DNA of 11,531 nt from Smittium mucronatum (Eukaryota; Kickxellomycota; Harpellomycetes; Harpellales; Legeriomycetaceae): assembly GCA_001953115.1 (NCBI GenBank), contig LSSL01002925.1, positions 1-11,531 of the forward strand. Reading direction: 5' to 3'. The position numbers were made by a program, and so were the translations under genes. The notes beneath the pieces were generated by a model that did no database searches, was not told the origin of the DNA, and saw only the letters and a list, made by a program, of their open reading frames with translations. This document shows positions 1-10,749 of this stretch, piece by piece. How positions within the stretch are numbered: position 1 is the first letter of the stretch; every line of letters starts with the position of its first letter.

Positions 1-1087
1 GTAAATTTAATCATTGAATACATTCGCTAAAAATCAAAATCAAATTAAAAAACCTTCTAGCTCTGCAATTATTTTAAAATATGTTTATTTTCGCAATTAC
101 TTTCAAAAAACTTTCTATTTTTGCTAATAAGGCTAAAAAACATTATTACCTAAATAATATAATAAATTATAGCCAAAAAAATAAATTTAATATAAAAATA
201 ATTTAAGTAAATACAAATACAAAACTAAATTATATTCTAGTTCCAAAAACTTCACAACTTTGCAGGATAAAAGTCTAGGTGTAAAAATATACGTAGCTTG
301 GTTGCAAAAAAGAGCCTTCTTATATAATAACATTACAGCCACTTCCATTAATTGCTAAATTTCACTTTTTTGAGTAAATAAACAACCATTCTAACCAATA
401 TAGAAAACTTTACAAAAAGAATATATTTTATTAATATCAACTAATTAATTAATAGAAAAAGTAATAAATACATAATATATTTGCATTAAATTTGGATTTT
501 TTTTTATGAATTCAAATAACTATCTAAAAAAATTATTTTGATTATTTGAAAACTTGATTTGTTGTAAATTTAAAGTGAGAATTATTAATTATAATATGTC
601 ATTAGAAATTTCGCAAAAATTTACAGAAATTTTATCCATTTATTAATTTTAAAAAAGATTTAATCTGGGAATTTTTCCAAGTTCAAAAAAATTTCACATT
701 TAATAATAGAAAAATTGTTAATTTAAAATTATAAAAAGATCTAATACTAATATTGCACAAAGATAATTTATTGTAAAATTATAGCTTATAATTATAAATA
801 GTTAAATATGAGTATAATTAGATATTTAAGCTCGTATCTTTGATTAAAAAAATAAAGAATCGATTCCATAGCCTCAATATTTTTTCTAAATCATATATGT
901 CCCCAAAAAATCAATTCTAGGATTATTAGGTAAATTATTAAAATGAGATACATTTTCCTTGTTCTATAGTTTTCTTTTCAATAAAAATCTAATCATTTTT
1001 TAGAATGAGTGAATAATATTTTTTTATAACTAAAAACGAATTATTTAAAACTATATGAATATGAAACTCCGATTTTTTATCTCAATA
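1..1087. other. AT-rich noncoding DNA, left end
   Basis: No open frame worth listing, RNA gene or clear repeat is visible. The patch at about 230-420 is slightly richer in G and C but is closed in every frame I read. The segments at 47-71 and 105-130 look alike (both run A6C then TTCTA), but identity fades within 25 bases. Confidence 0.7.
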
Positions 1088-1240
1088 TTAAACTTGAAAA
1101 TTTTCTATATATTTTGGATTAGATATAGAAATTTGTTGTAAAAAAATCCATAAAAGAATGAAAAATATTAAAAAAAACATAACATTTGTTCCCTCTAATT
1201 CCAATTGAAGAAATCGATTTTCATCGCTCATATCGGTCAT
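1088..1240 (-). CDS. Weakly supported 50-codon frame with one membrane-like segment
   Basis: Reading minus from the ATG at 1240-1238 gives 50 codons to TAA at 1090-1088. A polar N-terminus (TDMSDENR at residues 2-9) is followed by a hydrophobic stretch at about residues 20-34 (VMFFLIFFILLWIFL) and a short polar tail, the layout of a single-pass membrane peptide. The frame stays open upstream to a TAG at 1273-1271. Over codons 1270-1091 my hand count of G+C by position is about 33%, 20% and 18%, weakly coding-like. A GGAGGTG word lies at 1270-1264, but the first ATG after it (1259-1257) leads to a stop after four codons, so the word does not serve this frame. The family is not recognised. A frame of 50-60 codons is unremarkable at this base composition, so chance is the default reading. 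Confidence 0.12.
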   Translation of the reverse strand: MTDMSDENRFLQLELEGTNVMFFLIFFILLWIFLQQISISNPKYIENFQV

Positions 1241-1270
1241 AATATTATTGAAAATCCATAAAACACCTCC

Positions 1271-2756
1271 CTACATTATTTTATTGTGGTTAATTATTTA
1301 CACTTTTTTCGGATAGCTAATAAAACTGAAAAAGTATAACTTATTGATATATAAATAAGTATTTTGATACAAAATTAATAAAACTTGTCATTATTTGAGT
1401 AAAAAACTGCACAATTAGATACAATTACACCCTTTATCTATATGTTTGGATAATTTTAGTTTTATCTTTTATGGTTTTTAATAATAAGAACCATTGGCTC
1501 TCGAATATAATAAAAGTATTAGTATCCTTAGTGAGACTCGATAAAGATAAAACTTGGATCCTTTTCAAAAATTAATATCGAAATAATCAAAATTTGTCCA
1601 ATAGAACGAAATATTGATTTTTTCTGTATTTAAATAGCCTTTTTTTTATCAAAACCCCTAAGCTTTTTTTAATTTTGTATTCAGATTCTTAATTTTGTAT
1701 TATTGATGTTATATTTTGTATCAGAATAATTTTAACCAATATTTTTTAATTAAAAAGCCAAGCTCTCACCTCTGTTTGTTAAATTATTTTGGTTTAAAAA
1801 TGATAATACCAATGTTTTATTTAAGCTATGTGAAAACTTTTTTTTTTAATTTTTCCGCTATTCTAAATTTATTTTAAACCCAATATTTATTTGAGCTAAA
1901 AAATTTTAAGATTTTATTGTAAAAAATATACATTGCAAAAACATTAAAAACCACCAATTTTTTTTCGAAATCGTAAATAAATTAGAAAAAAATGTTTTAA
2001 CTATATTTTTTTTCAACTGATAATTTTTGAAAATAATGAAATCCAAAAAAATAATTTGGAATTATACACACACCTGATATTGGATTATCGAGTATATCTT
2101 GGGTATTTTTTTCTAAATAATAAAAATTATGGGGCTAAAAATTAGAGCTATTGATTATTATTAGATTAGAAAAATATTATCTTGGTATTATCAATTAAAA
2201 GACGTAGTTAAGAAGATATAAGACAACATGATAACTGTATAATCTTATTTTTTAAAATTTGATTGAAATATTATAATAAATTTAATTTTTAATTCTACTT
2301 ATGAAATAACACGAATTTACCAGGAAATAGCGATGCTATTAAAAAATTATAATGTCTGCTAAAAGATTACATATAATTTTCTTTTAAAAAATGGATTGTA
2401 ATCCATTCGGAAATAACAAGAATAGAATCACAATACTTTATTTTCAACTTATTTCTAGGAAGATATTTGTATTAGAATCTGGAAAATTCGGAGACGAAAT
2501 TCTTTAAATTAAAGTTATCAATAATGGAATATTATTTATTTAAAAAATATTAAGTGTAAATTTTCTTAATATATCTTTGCAAAATCAAATACACTCGAAT
2601 ATAAATAGTTAATATATTCTATAGTCATTTAGTTAACACTTTTAAACTTTAATTATTATTTTTTATTAAATAAAAATAAATTGGCTCGATTTTTTTTGAA
2701 ACTTTATAAATAAATAATTTAAATATTTTATAAACCCGATTTTAATTTGAAAAAAA
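1271..2756. other. AT-rich noncoding DNA with chance-level hairpins
   Basis: Apart from the 20-bp repeat at 1671-1730, this stretch holds a 12-bp inverted repeat (1458-1469 and 1543-1554) enclosing a 9-bp hairpin with one G-T pair (1471-1479 and 1486-1494). It also holds small hairpins at 2326-2340 and 2390-2407. All are of a size expected by chance, and there is no gene. Confidence 0.65.
1671..1730. repeat. Three-copy 20-bp tandem repeat
   Basis: Three consecutive 20-base segments start at 1671, 1691 and 1711. Each opens with AATTTTGTAT or, in the third copy, ATATTTTGTAT. The first two share the opening ten bases exactly, and copies one and three also share TATTCAG / TATCAGA in the next part. 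The ends of the copies differ, so this is a small, partly eroded tandem duplication. It has no coding frame and no apparent link to neighbouring features. Confidence 0.45.
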
Positions 2757-2990
2757 TTGAAAAAACCACCTATTACCATCATTTATGAAGGAGGTGGACT
2801 TTCTTTTATCTTTTCTGATCATCATTATAAAGGTTCTATATTTTTTGAAAATTATTTTCTGAAATTCAATTTAAATTTTAAAAAAACTATTATTTTTACT
2901 TTTGGAACTAATGGGCATTCTAATAAAAATATATTCTATCTGGGAATTCAAAATATATTAGAGGAGAATAAATATGTTCATTTTTTTTAG
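2757..2990 (+). CDS. Weakly supported 77-codon open frame, unrecognised, no ATG start
   Basis: This is the longest open frame in the window, bounded by an in-frame TGA at 2748 and a TAG at 2988. It contains no ATG, so the nominal start is TTG at 2757. I do not recognise the product. The N-terminal part has KKPP, then a glycine triplet (residues 12-14) and a DHHYKG segment; the rest is rich in F, I and N. In its favour, my hand count of G+C by codon position is about 30%, 22% and 14%, the order expected of coding DNA in an AT-rich genome. Against it, a frame this long is expected about once by chance here, there is no start codon, and both neighbours are noncoding. It could be an isolated exon or a remnant, since the T-run ending in TAG at 2981-2990 resembles a splice acceptor, but most likely it is chance. 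Confidence 0.15.
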   Translation: MKKPPITIIYEGGGLSFIFSDHHYKGSIFFENYFLKFNLNFKKTIIFTFGTNGHSNKNIFYLGIQNILEENKYVHFF

Positions 2991-5900
2991 CTAAAAAGAA
3001 TAATTAATATTATTTGGATTGATCTAAATTGATTTTTTGTTGTTATATAATCAAATTCAACTTTAATGTGATGTAAAATAGCTTTTGGTAAAAACTTTAA
3101 TAGCTATTGCCTTGTTTAATTGCATATTCAACTATTACAGAAAATTTATATTTGAAATAATATTAATTTAAAAAAAAAATTTAATAATTAAAATATTCAT
3201 TTCAAAACCCTAATAATTTTTCGAAATCTTAATCCAATATTTTCCTTACAATCTATGAGCAAAAAATCTTCGAAAAAATTTTTAATAAAGAAAAATAAAA
3301 TCGTGTATTAAAATCTTTTGGTGTTATTAATTTAAGTTTACAATATTTTTAGAAACTGTTAAATTTCCCTGGACTTATTTCTAGTATAAATTAAATACTG
3401 GTTTAAGCTATTATATCTGTGTTATTTTTGCAATATAACCGATTTAAATAAATAAAATCAATTTAAAAAATGACAAATAAAAGCATATAAGGCATATTAT
3501 ATGATAAAATTGATATTGAAATGCTAGATGTACAAAAATAAATGATATTTCTGCCAAAAAAAACTTTATCGAAGAGTAATTTTTGTGATTTTTTCGATTT
3601 TATTGTCAAATATTATTAGATTTTAAGGTCTAAAATAAAGAAAAATAATAAAAATTTAGACTTTAAAGCATTTAAAGCGTATATAAAGTTTAATGTGAGT
3701 CTAATCACTAATAAATAGCATTTTAAAAAATATATGTATTATTATTTGAAAGATAAATATACAAAAAAAATCATTTATTTAAAAAAAAAAATATGATGTT
3801 TTAACACAATAATTCTCAAATATCGTTACCAATTCTTCGATAAAAAATCAAAAATGGAGCCTATTTTATGTTTTTTAGTAAATTTTATTATATTTATCAA
3901 TTTATTTTTTAGTGAAAAAATAGAAAGAATATTTTTAAAATATATAATAAACCCTCTATTAAAAGATATAGAAATAAAAATAACACAATATTTTATTTAA
4001 ATGACTAGAATATTAATTGGTATTATTTTAAAGATCCGGATACTTAAACGTAAAAAAAATATAATAATTGAAAAAAATGATAAATTTTCTTTAAATAAAT
4101 ATTACATAGAAACTTACAAGAAAAAATTATTTATAAAAATAAAAATATGTATTATTCATATGGTTTCAAAATTTATCGATATTTGTATTTTTTTTATTGG
4201 ATTCTTTTCATTTTAAATATTAAGTATTTAAAAATCATTTTTTAGTCATAAATTTCTGTATTAATTTAAATAAAATAAAAAAAAGATATATTAGCAGCTT
4301 TAAATTAGAAAAATGAAATAGTCAAAATATCACCGAGTTTCCATATCCAAGCATTTATATCATTTAATTTAATAAATAAACTCATTATTATGATATTCAA
4401 GATAGCCAAATATGATAAATATTTGAAAAATGACGTTATAAAGTGCTCTTACTATAAAATTTTATTTTTATTTGTTGGAATTTCGAAAAAAAACTATACA
4501 ACTGGGAGTTATTAACAATATTTCGGTTTTTTTCTACCAAAAAATGCTAAAAATACAATACAGTTTTATTTATACCATCAAATATTTCAAAAAAAATTAA
4601 ATGAAATTTTTATGTACTCTATTTGATCTTGATTTTTTTTAAGCAAGAACTCATCACATTCATATTAATAAATTTCGATATAAATGGGTTTTAATTTTCA
4701 GCCTTACGATAACCCAAAAATTATAATACAATGATAAAAAAATAAACTTACTTCAAATCTCAAAGATTATATTCGCAAGGCTTATACTAAAAATAAGTCA
4801 GCTTCTTTAAATAAAAGTTAAATTTCCACTGAGTTTACTTTATTTTAGTATTTATCCAAATGCAAAAAATGATTAATATGAATGAAATTTCAAAATTGGT
4901 TGAAAAAGCTAACTGAATAATAGATAAATGATTTTATTTGATAAAAAAGAATATATATATATCAATTTTTAATTAAAAATAGTATTTTTTTTGGAATTTT
5001 CTAGTTTTTAATTAGGTTCTATTTCAGACTTGGAAATTTTTTTTCAAATTTGAGCTAGGATTAAAAAAATTTCAAAAATAGTTAAATTTTTCAAAAAATA
5101 CGTTTTTTATTTTAGGAGCCATAATTTATCTCGTTTTATAATGTATATGGCTTAGCATATCTATATATAATTACAAATCTTTAAAATAAGCTCTTTATCA
5201 AATCATTTATGTATAAATATATATAATTACTCCAAAGAGTTGGATACTTTCTAATAACATTTATAGTTTAATTTTTTATAACCAAGTAAAAATTTGTTAT
5301 TATATAAAGTATAAATGGATTGCATAAAACCAAAAATGAAATATTCATAAGGAAAATTAATTTTTATAGTCGTATAACTGAAAAATAAATGAAATCTGTG
5401 CTAGATTAATATATTTTTAAATATAGCTAAAATGATTATTTTTTTAAATTTTAATATATGTATATCTTATTATTTTATCTTTAGTTTAACTAGTATTTAA
5501 ATTGAGCTTAAATAAACCGTATACAAATACGAATACAAACATAATTGTTAAATAAAAAATAATTCAAAAAAAACTACTAATATTCTTTTTAATACTTTAA
5601 ATTATATTAGATAAATTAAAGAAAAAAATATGGCACAATACTGATATCAAAAAGATGAAATTTATTTCGTCGAAGATAATAAGTGGATTTTTTTTAATAA
5701 TTAAAAATTTATAAATTTATAAACTAATGTTTATTAATTTTAAAAATTATAATTGATTGATAGGTGTTAAAATTTATTATTAAACGGATTTTTTTTCTAT
5801 TTTTTATATTAACCAACTTTCATTTAAAATGTGTTAAATTTAATTAATCGCGACTAATAGACTAAAAATTATTTTGCATATTTGTGAGATTCTTTAGCTA

Positions 5901-5999
5901 ACCAGACAGTTAGTTTTGAAAAAAATTTATAACATCTTTTGATTTATATATTAAATATAAATACTATTTGATCAGGTGATAGAAAAATACAATAAAATG
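2991..5999. other. AT-rich noncoding DNA, about 3 kb
   Basis: No gene is visible. A 71-codon ATG frame at 4001-4216 is almost entirely I, K, N and F, as random AT-rich DNA would give, and I do not call it. A 13-bp direct repeat (5162-5174 and 5218-5230, TATATATAATTAC) and a short AT microsatellite at 4951-4962 are the only other structure. Confidence 0.7.
3622..3679 (+). repeat. 13-bp inverted repeat followed by a 9-bp tandem pair
   Basis: The arms at 3622-3634 and 3655-3667 pair over 13 bp with a 20-base loop. The single mismatch becomes a G-U pair in plus-strand RNA. The right arm overlaps a tandem pair, TTTAAAGCA at 3662-3670 and TTTAAAGCG at 3671-3679, and a related TATAAAG follows. There is no T-run directly after the stem, and no gene ends here, so it is not a terminator call. 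Inverted repeats of this length are expected a few times by chance in 11.5 kb of such DNA. Confidence 0.25.
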
Positions 6000-7228
6000 G
6001 GTTCTAAATCCGATAAAATTGTTAATTTATTAAAATAATAAACTTCACAACTATAATATTTCGATTATAGAAATTAAATTATGTGAAAATTCAATCGAAT
6101 AATCTCCCATATGCTATGAATATATGAAATGTTTTAATATTAAAATATTAAAATTATTGGCAATTTTATAATAAATCTATATTTTTAAAAAATCTCAATC
6201 CCAATTTTCTTTGCTTTTATTTATTAAAAATCATTGTTTGATTTAATACAAAGATTTATTTTTTTCATGAATTAATTTATTTAAAGTAAAAAATATTTTA
6301 TTTTTAGGAATGTTTTTATATTTTTTTAAAATAAAGTTATAATAAGATCCAAAAAAATAATCTTTTTATAATATATTTATTCGGTTAATAATTGGGATTG
6401 TGCGTATTATATTCATAATATTTTGTATAAAAAAATCATAATAAACTTCTTATTTTTAAAAATTTCGTTTTCAAAATGTTTATTTTCAGTAAGATGAAAT
6501 GAAAAAAAATTTTCAAGATCGGGAATTTTGTCTTAATACTAATAAAATTTCATTAAAATGAATAAATTATCTTTCAAATAATTTCTTGTATAAATAAAAA
6601 GAAAAAAATTCTGTATATAATTTTCATTTTAAACAATTTTTCACTTCAATTTTTATCTAGAAAAATTATTATTAATATACCAATTTTTATTAAATTTAAT
6701 TTATACATTAAATTGATAAAAATTAAATTCAACTAATGAAAAAATCTTTTTTTTTATTTCACTCCAATAAATAATTATCTTTTCAAAATTCTAAAAACAT
6801 AATTATAGAATAAATTTAATATGGTTTTGTGAAAATTTAAGGATTTTAAATTTCTCGGTGTAAATCCAAAAGATTAAACATATTAAATTAATATTAAAAT
6901 ATTAGAAATAAAAAATTTGTATAATAACTAGGTGAACAACATGCGATAATAATTTTTGTGTTTTGGAAAAAATTTTAGCGTAAAAATTATATTAATACCC
7001 AAAAAAAATAATTCAGTTATGTTTGAATTAACTTCAAGAAAAATGGTACCATTTCAATTATATCATACTTTTATTATAATGAATTATTGAAAAAGTTCCA
7101 TTTCTAAACCAAATTTTTAATATACTAAAAGCCTTATCATGAATATTTTTAATTCCGTTCTTAATAATATTTTTTTAATCATTTTCCAATATTAAGTGTG
7201 TGTTGGGGGTTATTTTTTTTAAAATTAA

Positions 7229-7238
7229 ATGACGTCAT
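7229..7238. promoter_or_regulatory. CRE-like palindrome ATGACGTCAT
   Basis: This is a perfect 10-bp palindrome containing TGACGTCA, the consensus bound by CREB/ATF-type bZIP proteins in eukaryotes. It sits in a small G-rich patch: a GT run at 7196-7203 and five Gs at 7205-7209 lie just upstream. A palindrome with four G/C bases is unlikely by chance here, about one in a few hundred for this exact word by my estimate. No gene start is visible on either side, so a regulatory role is not supported beyond the motif. Confidence 0.15.
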
Positions 7239-8968
7239 CCTTCTTTGTGGCAAAACAGTTTTAAAAGAAAAATGAGTAATATTTGCTAAAAATATTGCTA
7301 CTTTAAAAGAAAATTAAACTGATTCAAATATCCAAGTAATGAAAATATTTATATATATTAAAAATATTCGTGTATCATTTTTAATTGATAGATGTAAATT
7401 CCGACCCTTATCTGCAATGAAATAAATCAAAATTTTACAAATTTTAGGTTCCATTTTTATTATATCCACTGCAAATTCATTAAATATTTTTTTGAAATAA
7501 ATCAATTTAGAGAAATTAGATATTTATATTTTTTCAAGTAAAATTATGCATATTAGAATAAAAATCTGTATCATAATATATTGTGATCTTATAACTTTTC
7601 TAAAGAATAAATACAAAATTTTCCTTCATTTTTTATTCAATCAAATTTATTTATTAAAAATCGATCATTGGAATATATTAAATTCATAAAATCATCTAAA
7701 ATAATGTTAAAATCATGAAAAAATAAGTTTATATTGTATTTTAAGCTCAAAAGGGCAAATCACTTCATTTATAAGAAAAAATTATAAATATAAAAAATTA
7801 TTTAAATACGATTTCATCACTATATTAGTATCTATTTTTTCTTGTAATTTGTTAGAAAAATCAATATATATTTACGGCTGCCATGTAATGATTCCATGAA
7901 AGAGTTTACACAAAAATTATTATTTTTTTCACCATTTTATTGGATTATTGATCTATAATTTTATTTTTTATAGAAAAAGCATTTATAAGCTGGTGAAAAT
8001 TTATTTCTTTTATAAATTTTACACTCTTTTATGCTTGATATGGGAACTTCTTTTTAATTAAGCCAATTAAATATTTTTTAGGGAATATCTCAATTCACTC
8101 CCATCAACAAGAAATTTTTTGTAAATTTTACTTCTCACACTCTAGATAAACCAAAAAAATTTCATTGAATATTATTGATAAGAATATTTATATAATAACT
8201 ATTTATAAAATGTGTTTTTTCTTTCATAACTAATATGCTTCCAAATTATTTGAATTTTAAAATCACAAAGTTTTTTTAATTAAAACTCAGTAAAATTGTA
8301 AATTTTAATTAATTATAAACAATATTAGTTAATTTTATAATAAAAAACCCGATAAAAAATTAAATATTTATTTAATAATTGAGGATATGATTTCATAATA
8401 TGAAGATGAAGCTTTCAATATCATGAATTTACGTATTCTTGATTAATTAATTACAAAAATATTTTTATAGTAGCCCAAAAAAATGAATTAAATTATCTTA
8501 TTGAATAAAATATGACATTTATTTTGCTTTTTTTTTATCACTCTAGTTTCAAATATAAATCATAATAAATTTTGGAAACCCTATTAAATTTTATTTCAAT
8601 GATATTTTGGTGTTTAATTCAAATTAAATTTTGTAATAAAAAAGAAAAAATAATGACTTACTTCAATAAGTATGATTATGAGTGACAATTTTAATTTTTG
8701 AATCAATAGATGTGATTTAAAAGAAGAAAAAAAATGAAATAGTCGTCTATATATAATTTTGACACTAAAAAGTTATGCTTACTGAATATATCCGTAATTT
8801 TTAGTTTTTTTCAGAAATGGAAGGTAAATATCATCTCAATAAATTTTCAAATTTTTAATTAGTTTTAAAATATATTTATGCTTAAACTATTATAATAATC
8901 TTCGGTTTTAATTTAAAGGCATTTTTTATGTTGAAAATATTGTTTTTTAATTTTGGGTTTGGGTTTGT

Positions 8969-8989
8969 TATTTTGGAATCTCCAAAATA
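8969..8989. repeat. Perfect 9-bp hairpin with a 3-base loop
   Basis: TATTTTGGA at 8969-8977 and TCCAAAATA at 8981-8989 are perfect reverse complements around ATC. The hairpin lies just after two GGGTTT steps at 8955-8966. No gene is adjacent. Several hairpins of this size are expected by chance in the window. Confidence 0.25.
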
Positions 8990-9280
8990 TGGTTATTTAA
9001 ATTTTTTTTGTATTTTTTTTGAATTTTATTAAAAAAAATGTAAATTTGGAACAGCATGATAATTAGATATTATCTATATAATTTCATTAATATTTTTTTT
9101 TCAAATTTTTTTTTTATTTTCATATTTTCAGTATGTATTTTCAAAAATATCCAGTGATTATTGTATTTTATTTTTGCTATATTTAAAATTAAATCAAAAA
9201 ATTTAAAACAAGAATTATACGAATTCTTTTACTAATATCAAGTATTTATAACTGCTTCATAAAATAGAATTTTTTTTTAA

Positions 9281-9367
9281 ACAATAGAGATAGCTGCGGT
9301 ATTTTATAAGGGTATATTTGGAGGAAATTCAAATTGTATCTGGGGTAAATTTTTTACTCGAGTTTAA
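9281..9367 (+). other. Short protein-like fragment, 28 codons, no start
   Basis: In a small patch richer in G and C, the frame beginning directly after a TAA at 9278 stays open for 28 codons to TAA at 9365. It contains IAAVFYKGIFGG and a CIWGK segment but no methionine. G+C is about a third or more at codon positions one and two and about 18% at position three. It is far too short for a family call. It may be a remnant of an old coding segment or simply a chance G-rich patch. Confidence 0.1.
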
Positions 9368-10193
9368 ATAAAAACATAACGTGGTAAGAATAAAAAAATG
9401 GCACATTAATTTTTAATTTCGAAAATAGAAATAGATTCCAAAACACTTTTCACTTTTATTTAATTAATACTTCAATTAGGGAATAGATTTGGATAAAAAT
9501 TTCCAAGGCTCAAATCTGAGTATTTTTCTATATTAAAAAACATCTATAATAGCGGATGACCTATTATTTAATATATACATACATGAATCGAAATTATTAG
9601 AATCACTCGCTATTTAAAACTATCAACTTGATTTTATTGATTACTTTAATTGGATTAAAAGTTTATGAAATCAATTTTTAAATGTAGATAAACTTTTTTC
9701 TCGAATGTACTTGTAAAAATAATTTTAAAATCTTTATATTTTACGCATTTCTATCTATTATTCCTTTAATTTTTTATGAAAATTATAAGAATGAATGGCG
9801 ATTATATAAGTTTAATTGATATAAATCTGTAATTTTAAAAGCTTCCCTTCTATTTGATGTAAAATTCAGAATATTTATTATTTTTTCCTCAAATTTAGCA
9901 TTTTTCTACGAGTTTTTTTTTTTTTAATCCGAGAGTTTAAAAAAAGGTCTGACTTGTGCTAATTTTTTCAAGAAATTCCTGGAATTTATTTTATGAAAAC
10001 ATAACTTCAAGTTCTGGGAATATGAAAACACTCTGCTATAATTATTAACAAAAAAAAAACAAATAAGAATAAATTTTGTGAAATTTTAACTATATATATA
10101 TTCCCCATTTTCCACAAAACGATTTAGAATCTACAAACCAGTTCTTTTATTTTGAATTAAAAATTTTCCGACTTCAAAAATTTCTGAGACTGC
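9368..10193. other. AT-rich noncoding DNA left of the repeat element
   Basis: No gene is visible. It includes T13 at 9913-9925, a 15-bp palindrome at 9973-9987 (AAATTCC, T, GGAATTT) and a 10-bp direct repeat TATGAAAACA at 9992 and 10021. A 53-codon minus frame at 9927-10085 has no methionine and is richest in G+C at third positions, which argues against coding. Confidence 0.65.
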
Positions 10194-10275
10194 AAAAAAC
10201 CCCCCACTATAAAATTGGATTTAAGTTTGCTTTTGTAAAAAATAATTTTATTTTTTTATTTATCTAGGGGTTTTT
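10194..10275. repeat. Inverted A/C and G/T tracts around 61 bases
   Basis: A6C6 at 10194-10205 is mirrored by G4T5 at 10267-10275, giving a perfect 9-bp inverted pair (AAAAACCCC with GGGGTTTTT) around an AT-rich loop. The C6 run is the longest C run I saw in the window. It lies about 100 bp left of the 16-bp arrays and could belong to the same element, but no sequence links the two. Confidence 0.25.
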
Positions 10276-10365
10276 AGAATTGTTTCTATTTGTATGTAAA
10301 TTATGTTAAATTGCAGATTTTACATAATGTATCTACACAATATGGATATCTTATTTTAGGTTTAC

Positions 10366-10461
10366 GACATTTTACCAAAATTAAAATGTCCCAAAGACGT
10401 TTGAACCAATAAATTTGGAAAAATGGAAATTTCACCCAAAAAAATTTGGCAAATGCCACCC
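10366..10461 (-). repeat. Left array of degenerate 16-bp units
   Basis: About five to six degenerate copies of a unit close to GACATTTCRCCAAATG read on the plus strand. They begin near 10366, 10382, 10396, 10425 and 10441, with a worn copy around 10411-10424 and a partial one at 10456-10461. Copies differ by a few substitutions and by one- or two-base slips, so this is an old array that has drifted. It is marked minus because its unit is the reverse complement of the right array's unit. The repeated CC and GG steps stand out clearly against the AT-rich background. Confidence 0.65.
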
Positions 10462-10749
10462 ATAATATAGACTTTTACTTGTACTATATTTTTATTAAAT
10501 CTAGTAAATACGTATTCATAATCCAATAATTTGAGTTATAATCTCAAATATTTGTTGTCTGTATCATAAAATCTTTTTACATATACATAAACTCTCTATT
10601 AGAGCATTTTTAACAATTTTTCAAGATTTTTTTAGGATTTTATTTTTCATTGAAATCATGATATTATTTAAAATTCATATTTTTGAATATTTTATTATGT
10701 TTTGATAAGAAATTATTGATCGCGAAGTTGCTTATAGAAAACTAAAAAA
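10462..10749. other. Unique AT-rich spacer between the inverted arrays
   Basis: This spacer of about 290 bp has none of the 16-bp word and no open frame of note. It holds a perfect 7-bp inverted repeat with a 7-base loop (10529-10535 and 10543-10549, ATTTGAG with CTCAAAT), which is within chance for this composition. If the flanking arrays are the arms of an element, this is its internal region, and it encodes nothing recognisable. Confidence 0.5.

Larger units (their letters stand above)
6000..9280. other. AT-rich noncoding DNA, about 3.3 kb
   Basis: No gene is visible. A 63-codon minus-strand frame at 7314-7505 opens with TTG and has no ATG until codon 18; its G+C by codon position (about 25%, 19%, 16%) does not separate it from background. 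A 12-bp direct repeat (7260-7271 and 7302-7313) brackets two near copies of AATATTTGCTA. A 7-bp hairpin lies at 6051-6070. Confidence 0.7.

Noticed and set aside
47..130. Imperfect 58-bp duplication at the left end
   Set aside because: Similarity is limited to about 25 bases starting with an A-run and does not extend through the supposed unit.
1458..1554. Nested stem (12 bp) with an internal 9-bp hairpin as a structured RNA candidate
   Set aside because: At this composition about three 12-bp inverted repeats within 100 bases and several 9-bp hairpins are expected by chance, and no known RNA fold is recognisable.
4001..4216. 71-codon frame with an ATG start
   Set aside because: The peptide is nearly all I, K, N and F, as random AT-rich DNA yields. 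The length is within chance, and there is no upstream signal.
2041..6361. Shared 15-mer ATCCAAAAAAATAAT at 2041-2055 and 6347-6361, with similar words near 6998 and 8473
   Set aside because: It is dominated by an A-run, and several shared 15-mers are expected by chance in a window this AT-rich.
7314..7505. 63-codon minus-strand frame
   Set aside because: It opens with TTG, shows no clear codon-position bias, and its length is expected by chance.
8955..8966. GGGTTTGGGTTT as a telomere-like repeat
   Set aside because: Only two units are present, they match no standard telomere unit exactly, and the sequence continues without further copies.
9512..9526. GGCTCAAATCTGAG as a tRNA T-arm
   Set aside because: No acceptor stem, D-arm or anticodon arm can be built around it, and the conserved TTC is absent.
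9927..10085. 53-codon minus frame that reads like protein
   Set aside because: There is no methionine, and G+C is highest at third positions. It looks protein-like only because the patch is richer in G and C.
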